Shown here: one piece after another, positions 8,001 through 11,934 of the stretch | Numbering within the stretch: position 1 is the stretch's first letter | Layout: every line of letters begins with the position of its first letter | Origin: an uncultured Gemmataceae bacterium | Lineage (GTDB): Bacteria; Planctomycetota; Planctomycetia; Gemmatales; Gemmataceae | DNA: 11,934 nucleotides | Reading direction: 5' to 3' | Assembly: GCA_937922175.1 (NCBI GenBank) | Contig: CAKZUU010000256.1 | Location: forward strand, 1 to 11,934 | Program-made: the position numbers and the translations under genes | Notes under the pieces: generated by a model | Told to the model about the DNA's origin: nothing | The model's input: the letters and a program-made list of their open reading frames with translations, nothing else | Database searches by the model: none

Positions 8001-8356
8001 ATGTCGGGGAAACGGCGTTCCAAAACCAAGGCCAGCGATTCGGGCCGAAACCGCCGAATCAGCGACCGCAGCGACATCGCCACCACCGCGACGATGACCG
8101 CACTGACCGCCAGCAACACGATGAGGCGGACCGACCGAGGTAACACTTGAACCCAGTCCCAACCCGTGACTTTGAAAACGCCGTAGTCCAGCAGCAGACC
8201 GACCCAAAACCAGACCGCCAAAGCAATGATGGTTAATGCCAGGGTGTCCCACAGCAGATAGCGGCGAATGGTTCCCCGAAGGCGGTACAACGGGGAGCGG
8301 ATTCGCTCGGTCAGTTCGGGGGTGATTCGCGTCAGCGAAGTTGTCGAATTGGTCAT
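5093..8356 (-). CDS. DUF4175-like large membrane protein, three N-terminal helices and extracytoplasmic domain
   Basis: The protein has 1087 residues from the ATG at 8356. Transmembrane helices lie at about 35-57, 76-98 and 177-196. Between helices 2 and 3 is a cytoplasmic or interfacial segment with ALVLERRFPDILRDQLITAVEL, similar to sequences I associate with DUF4175-like planctomycete proteins. A large extracytoplasmic region follows with beta-type segments (IRFYVEGEDYATYP, DLVLRGEVD) and the motif GTVRDDHGLSRIDYA at 601-615. Another planctomycete-looking stretch is AKDNNVETGPHLGQNPETF at about 760-778. Charged helices and probable coiled coil run 784-990, and a final beta domain 996-1087. 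The start has little Shine-Dalgarno of its own but overlaps a preceding 11-codon frame by ATGA. The in-frame GTG at 8395 would add 13 hydrophilic residues and lacks a well-placed site. Its place after the VWA gene implies membership in the same membrane complex. Biochemical role unknown; the family label is from memory. Confidence 0.85.
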   Translation of the reverse strand: MTNSTTSLTRITPELTERIRSPLYRLRGTIRRYLLWDTLALTIIALAVWFWVGLLLDYGVFKVTGWDWVQVLPRSVRLIVLLAVSAVIVAVVAMSLRSLIRRFRPESLALVLERRFPDILRDQLITAVELTDLERAEAYGYSRQMIVVTVREVSTRVDRLPIRDVFNWGRLYRRVAWSGTLTIGLLIVTAIGYLVGTRQGSLSDFGYRFWDVASIWFERNVLLRETLWPRRALLQLLDFPTTGELRIGRDAPSPRLRVQALKWVIADAATPEGWRALRWSDLSQTWLFGPSVPRLPVALLVPPSEAATVAPPDDPSWTLDRVEKLLEQEETRRRLLAGGMTAEEYEALRSVFDVLEQRTASAAMTRRLRKLQIPSDVRVHYWGVKSTEEAPMARQQTGTNEYSIVLSDLKESIRFYVEGEDYATYPYRRITLVPPPMLIHLEKDEYLPAYPYHRPPADGTAEDLKGKRQSRRAVGVSLTGSVSRLEIASGSDLVLRGEVDKELSEARLRYRTAGPEGEAGRTQSLALGPDRRSFEIAFRRITQPIEFDFEFIDTDQVRSLRQMIIQPNDDRLPEVNAVVETIRKVGGNYMCTPYAMIPFAGTVRDDHGLSRIDYAASYTRVESLQALAMRAAVAAGVLPVVNGAWAPRELLAAPGIVEYLVRLSDSRESVTALPPIPLRTFLELVQEKDREHRFGKDDLDRRLADGNAPLEEWKRQRQITQFDIKPTLEWLDLRDHVPEFQKGLDATIRPRYRLRVTLQAKDNNVETGPHLGQNPETFTFLVVPYEELLAEMNKDEEALGYKAQELSDKVEEIRNALDKVVERMPREPGSDDFRASASRMEEILIELEKSSDLAREILTDCQRLLKEGQYNRLPQNFIENKERIIGLIDEVLRNHFERAREAHGLFRDALQTRQPVVASIVDSSRQRQDELIRQIDQIRDLLATALGITKIAKHLSEVIQNRLDFGALTQLVLQDAKDKIEHSLGELSPSAPAIELRRGERRLVTIDLGRDDFVRGRLAVSLTVPPASGLTAVSPVSVARLAPTAQLEIVAGDQTGTFDVTVQITNPDGTPIAYKDGKPLILRVTVR

Positions 8357-8388
8357 GCTCGCAGTTTCACGTGGGTTTCTCGTTTCAT
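8353..8388 (-). CDS. Possible 11-codon leader minicistron (MKRETHVKLRA)
   Basis: A short frame begins with ATG at 8388 behind AGGTGA (8392-8397), a segment of the extended anti-Shine-Dalgarno complement at suitable spacing. It ends with TGA at 8355-8353, and this stop overlaps the ATG of the DUF4175-like gene as ATGA. Such an arrangement would let ribosomes reinitiate at a gene that has no strong site of its own. The peptide is short, basic and unlike known attenuator leaders. So small a frame can arise by chance; only its signal placement supports it. Confidence 0.35.
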   Translation of the reverse strand: MKRETHVKLRA

Positions 8389-8429
8389 CGTTCACCTAGG
8401 GTGGGATCGCCGCCCTCCTGCGAAGAGAC

Positions 8430-11400
8430 TTAGGCCAAGCGCAATAACTTGCGGATCAGCCATTCGGTAGAGAGCAGGCCGACGAGGGCGAGCAAAACCC
8501 AAGGAACGATGATGGGTTGCCCGCGATTGTCGGCCCCTAGCACGGGACCGTCGTCCCACAAATCGTCGATCGGGCCGCGATGACGTTGTACCTTCGTTTG
8601 CGTGGTCATCAGGTCGGGAATCAAGTCGGCATTTGCCAAGGAGAAAAACAGTCGCAGCGGCTCCTCCCCAGCTTTCTCGCCGTCGGCAGTCGAGGGGGCG
8701 TTCGTGGGAGCCGCCGTGTTGCTCGGAGACGACGGATTCGCGGCGGCTTTCCTCGACAGGACGAGGCGAGCCTGATCAGCGGTGGCTCGGTCCAGTCGCG
8801 GAAGGATTTCCTCCACATCACCGGCAAGTTGATACATCGCGCTCCAATCGGGGCGAACAAGGTCCATCTCGGGGTTGGATTCCTTGACGAGGAACTTTCC
8901 TCGAAGCGCATCGGGGCTGCCGGGAATGGGGATTTCGATGCGATATTCCCCGGGTGCGGTTGCCAGATACCGACCTTGGAACCAGCCGCCCCACGAGACC
9001 GACGACCGTTTGGGGTTGAGTTTGACTTCCTGGCGCTGCCTCGGATCATCGCTCAGCGTGGGCGTGAGATAGGCGCGGACGTGAGCGGAGTCGGGCAGAG
9101 GCTGAGAGTCGGGGCCGAACAGTTGGGCTTCGATCCGAACAAAATTGCCGGCGGTGAATTGTTTGCCCATGACCAGCACCCCCCGCTTGTTTTGACGGGT
9201 CCGCGTGCCGGAGGAGACGTAGCGAGCCAGCTTGATCCAGAAGCGCTCGAAGAAGGCTTCGCGGTACGCCCGCAACCGCCAAAGTTCTCCAGCAAGAAAC
9301 GCGATCTTTCCCTGGGGGTAATCCATCACGACCAAGAAGGGATGCTCGCTGCCGTCCGCAAGTCGGGTGGCCGGATCCGCGTAGGTGGCAACGACGGTCG
9401 CACCTTTCTTGACGGACTGGACGGGGTAAACACTGAAAAAGCCCCGAGAGGCGTCGGTGTCCCGTGCATCGCGGCGTTCTTTGCGGAAGAAGAAATCATC
9501 CCAGCCCGCCAGCGGATGGTTCTTCTCCTCGTCGAGTTTCAGAAACTCCATATCTTTGTGGGCGCCCGGGAAATTCAGGTGCCACGGCCGCCGTGTGTTT
9601 GGCCGCAAACCGACATTGGGATTCGCTGGCAGAACGCTATCGCCGGGCACCACGGGAAACAACTCAGCCAACATTTGCAATTTGTCCGATTCCGTCGCCC
9701 GGGCCAACTGGTAAGTGTGGATCGGTCCGCCGACGATGATCAGCCCGCCCGCCTGACGTTCGATCCATGTCTTCAAGAGACGGATTTGTTCGGCCTCCAA
9801 CTCAGACCAATCCGGGTCAAAGGCGATGATGACGTCGTACTGATCCAGGTTGTAATATTTTTCCTTGGGGTCAAGTTGGGCCGCCGCCTCGCCGACCAAC
9901 AGGGTGTGAGGGAAGCGATTAAGCCGACGCTCCGGCTCGACGTCTTGCACATCTCGCCCGTCTCGTCCCAAATTCTGCACGAAGATGCTGAGTTCAGCCC
10001 GCTTCTGGTCCTTCTCGCGAACAAGGATTTGCCGAACGAATTGGAAGTCTCTTTCCGCTCCGGCCGCGAACAGGAGCACCCGAAGCGGCTTTTTGATGAT
10101 CTGGACCGGTGTGACATCCGAGCGATGCTCAGGCTCGAGAAAGGCTTCTTGCTCATCACGGGGCACCCGAACCACGAAGTTCCACTCGCCCTCCAGCAGT
10201 TCCGATTTGCCCGGTGCCGCACGGTCGCTCCCCGAGCTGCCGGCCATCGGCACCTCCCCAGCCTCCGACCCTCGCGGTTTGAAAAAGTCGGGCGGCAGCT
10301 TGTCGGCTCCGTCCGTCACCGTCGGGTCGATGGCAAATTCGACTTGAGCATGGGGCGGTTCTCCCGGTGCGAAGACCACCTTCGCATCGAGGGTATGACT
10401 GGGCCGTGATTTCTTCGGGTCCTCTCCGGGTTTGAAAATATCCAGATAGACGACCTTCTCCTTGCTCGCCAGACCCACGCCATCGATCTCGGCCCGAATC
10501 ACGAATCGCTCGTCCGGCGGAGCTTGTTCGGGCGTTTGCACGTCCACGATTTGGATACTGATCGGCGGCCGATCCTCACCCACGGCAATCGTCATGACGG
10601 GCACGCCGTCCCGCCGCGCCCGATCACGCAATTCCTTGATGGTTGATTCCGAGCCGAGAGTCGTCCGGCCGTCGCTGATAATGATCAGCGCCTGGAGCAT
10701 GTTCCCAGCTTCGCGGTTCAACGCCGCCAGGGCGCTTTCGCCGACATTCGTGCCCTGAACAAGTTGGCGGGCCACCTCGATGCGTTTGTCAAGCCGATCG
10801 CGATTCTCCTTCAAGCGCTGACGATCCGCATCGGTAAACCCGGACTCAGGCGAGACAGGGGGGAAAACGTCGTTCTCGTCTTTTTTCAACCAAGCCCACG
10901 CCCACTCGGGAGTTCCCGGCTCGTCTCCGCGGAACTCAGGATGTTCGCGAAGCCGTTGTCTCCCCGACGCGCTCAATCCTTGCAAAAGCCACTCTTTGAG
11001 GTCCAATTTCAGCCACGACAGCCATGACGCGGCAGACCACGAGGGCTGATCCGAAGTGAGGGTGAGGTACTCTTCGTCCAACCGTGAGCCGAACCGGTAG
11101 ACGACAACGGGGTTGCGCTCCATCAGCCGATGAAGGAACTTGACCTGATCATCGGTGAGCAGCTTCAGGACTTTGTCCATGCGGGTCGGGAGTTGATCCG
11201 GAAGGCGCGTGGCCGAGGGAAGCTCATCGGAAACGAACATGCTGCCCGACACATCGACCAGGAGGGCGACGCGGGATCGTCGCTCGACGCGCTCCCAGTG
11301 CTGGATGGCGGGCAAGAGAAAGCAAGCGGCCAATAGTAGAATCACCGAGATCCGCAAGGCGGCGAGGAAGACGGCGAACCCCCAGGGAATCGACGCCCGG

Positions 11401-11567
11401 TCTTTGCGATACATCCAGATGGCCAGGACAATTCCCAGCCCGACGACCAACGCCAGGAGCAAAATCCAAGTGATCGGGTGCCACTCGATGCCGCCGATCT
11501 TTAACCCCTCGCTGAGGCGTCGGAAGACGAATTCGCTTTGGTGGACAGGGGTTTCATCGGTGGGCAT
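8430..11567 (-). CDS. Membrane-anchored VWA protein with glutamine-amidotransferase-like domain
   Basis: The product has 1045 residues from the ATG at 11567. Two membrane helices (about 32-52 and 64-86) precede a VWA domain. The MIDAS metal site is intact: DVSGS at 105-109, Thr273 in GTNVGESALAAL, and Asp299 in LIIISDGR. About 168 residues separate the first and second MIDAS motifs, so a large Trp-rich insert sits inside the fold. Beta-rich segments follow, then a class I GATase-like fold from about 494 (PLRVLLFAAGAERDFQFV) through YDVIIAFDPDW and GGLIIVGGP to GKIAFLAGELWRLRAY. The nucleophile cysteine is missing; the only Cys of the protein is in helix 2. A Pro/Ala/Ser linker and a last membrane helix (about 1018-1040) end the protein. 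VWA domains bind partners through a metal ion, so a scaffold role is likely. TTG at 11594 is an alternative start. It follows the BatA-like gene by 78 bases. Confidence 0.92.
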   Translation of the reverse strand: MPTDETPVHQSEFVFRRLSEGLKIGGIEWHPITWILLLALVVGLGIVLAIWMYRKDRASIPWGFAVFLAALRISVILLLAACFLLPAIQHWERVERRSRVALLVDVSGSMFVSDELPSATRLPDQLPTRMDKVLKLLTDDQVKFLHRLMERNPVVVYRFGSRLDEEYLTLTSDQPSWSAASWLSWLKLDLKEWLLQGLSASGRQRLREHPEFRGDEPGTPEWAWAWLKKDENDVFPPVSPESGFTDADRQRLKENRDRLDKRIEVARQLVQGTNVGESALAALNREAGNMLQALIIISDGRTTLGSESTIKELRDRARRDGVPVMTIAVGEDRPPISIQIVDVQTPEQAPPDERFVIRAEIDGVGLASKEKVVYLDIFKPGEDPKKSRPSHTLDAKVVFAPGEPPHAQVEFAIDPTVTDGADKLPPDFFKPRGSEAGEVPMAGSSGSDRAAPGKSELLEGEWNFVVRVPRDEQEAFLEPEHRSDVTPVQIIKKPLRVLLFAAGAERDFQFVRQILVREKDQKRAELSIFVQNLGRDGRDVQDVEPERRLNRFPHTLLVGEAAAQLDPKEKYYNLDQYDVIIAFDPDWSELEAEQIRLLKTWIERQAGGLIIVGGPIHTYQLARATESDKLQMLAELFPVVPGDSVLPANPNVGLRPNTRRPWHLNFPGAHKDMEFLKLDEEKNHPLAGWDDFFFRKERRDARDTDASRGFFSVYPVQSVKKGATVVATYADPATRLADGSEHPFLVVMDYPQGKIAFLAGELWRLRAYREAFFERFWIKLARYVSSGTRTRQNKRGVLVMGKQFTAGNFVRIEAQLFGPDSQPLPDSAHVRAYLTPTLSDDPRQRQEVKLNPKRSSVSWGGWFQGRYLATAPGEYRIEIPIPGSPDALRGKFLVKESNPEMDLVRPDWSAMYQLAGDVEEILPRLDRATADQARLVLSRKAAANPSSPSNTAAPTNAPSTADGEKAGEEPLRLFFSLANADLIPDLMTTQTKVQRHRGPIDDLWDDGPVLGADNRGQPIIVPWVLLALVGLLSTEWLIRKLLRLA

Positions 11568-11645
11568 GACGATTTCTTTCACTCCGACCAACAACGTTTG
11601 ACCCGTTTCCTCGCCTCATCCGCCTTGGAGCCGAGGTCGCGATCT

Positions 11646-11934
11646 TCACACAGACTCTCTCCCCTGAATCATGCTGGTCGCGCTGGGGGCCATCGCGTCT
11701 CGTCCTTGGGCATGATAACTCAAGCGTACCGCCATGGCTTGCTCGACCAAAAGAACAAGGAGAAAGACAAGATAAAACCAGGGCGACTCGGAAAGATCGC
11801 TCTTCTTATCTTTGAGGGTCTGTTCCAAGGCCGCATCACCTGGCACGTGCAATCGCAGCGACTCGCCCAGAAGGGAAGCGAGGTCATCGAGCGTGGCTCG
11901 TTTCAGATCGCTCTCTGCCAACGCATCGACATTG
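11646..11934 (-). CDS. BatA-like membrane protein, C-terminal end (runs off window end)
   Basis: Only the last 95 or so codons are present; the frame is open through position 11934, so the start is outside the window. The visible part begins NVDALAESDLKRATLDDLAS, continues with a charged stretch, and has one membrane helix, PWFYLVFLLVLLVEQAMAV, followed by RLSYH and a hydrophilic tail. The NVD...ESDL opening and the helix with VEQ resemble the ends of planctomycete BatA-like proteins, which carry two N-terminal helices, a VWA-like or aerotolerance-type region and a C-terminal helix. That identification rests on this short tail and on the VWA gene 78 bases downstream. MoxR-type ATPase and DUF58 genes are expected further upstream. 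Confidence 0.65.
   Translation of the reverse strand, partial: NVDALAESDLKRATLDDLASLLGESLRLHVPGDAALEQTLKDKKSDLSESPWFYLVFLLVLLVEQAMAVRLSYHAQGRDAMAPSATSMIQGRESV

Noticed and set aside
8580..10409. 609-codon open frame on the plus strand
   Set aside because: It is antisense to the VWA gene, whose domains and motifs are clear. Its translation has no recognisable motif, is rich in Arg, and no ribosome-binding site was evident.

Overview
The window reads as a stretch of a Planctomycetota genome (inference). The support is the mix of protein types: an NPCBM-domain secreted protein, a three-helix DUF4175-like membrane protein, a large VWA protein with a glutamine-amidotransferase-like fold, and secreted coiled-coil proteins with very long Ser/Pro/Lys linkers. 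Base composition is moderately GC-rich. The genus cannot be named from sequence alone.

All seven protein genes lie on the minus strand and fill almost the whole window. In transcription order (high to low coordinate) they are: the C-terminal end of a BatA-like membrane protein (window end to 11646); a membrane-anchored VWA/GATase-like protein (11567-8430); a DUF4175-like membrane protein (8356-5093); a 259-base gap holding two inverted repeats; an exported coiled-coil protein with a long disordered middle (4833-2965); an exported helical protein with a Gly/Asn/Cys linker (2897-1821); an exported beta-repeat plus NPCBM protein (1695 or 1824 to 502); and the N-terminal half of an exported HtrA-like serine protease (417 to the window start). 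The other gaps are about 67-125 bases, so the genes look co-transcribed in one or two blocks, with the 259-base gap as the only natural break. No gene-free stretch exceeds 300 bases. No RNA gene, mobile element or CRISPR array was seen.

The first three genes look like the downstream half of a MoxR/DUF58/BatA/VWA cluster, which in many bacteria encodes a membrane-bound VWA assembly linked to an AAA+ ATPase. The MoxR and DUF58 genes would lie beyond the 11934 end. Downstream are four exported proteins with no settled function. Their order suggests an envelope machine: VWA and DUF4175-like proteins in the inner membrane with large extracytoplasmic parts, coiled-coil partners, a possible carbohydrate-binding NPCBM protein and a protease. 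The joint function is unknown and this model is inference.

Several starts were moved from the longest open frame because of ribosome-binding sites or signal peptides. The clearest is a GTG at 2897 behind a perfect AAGGAGG. An 11-codon minicistron overlaps the start of the DUF4175-like gene by ATGA.
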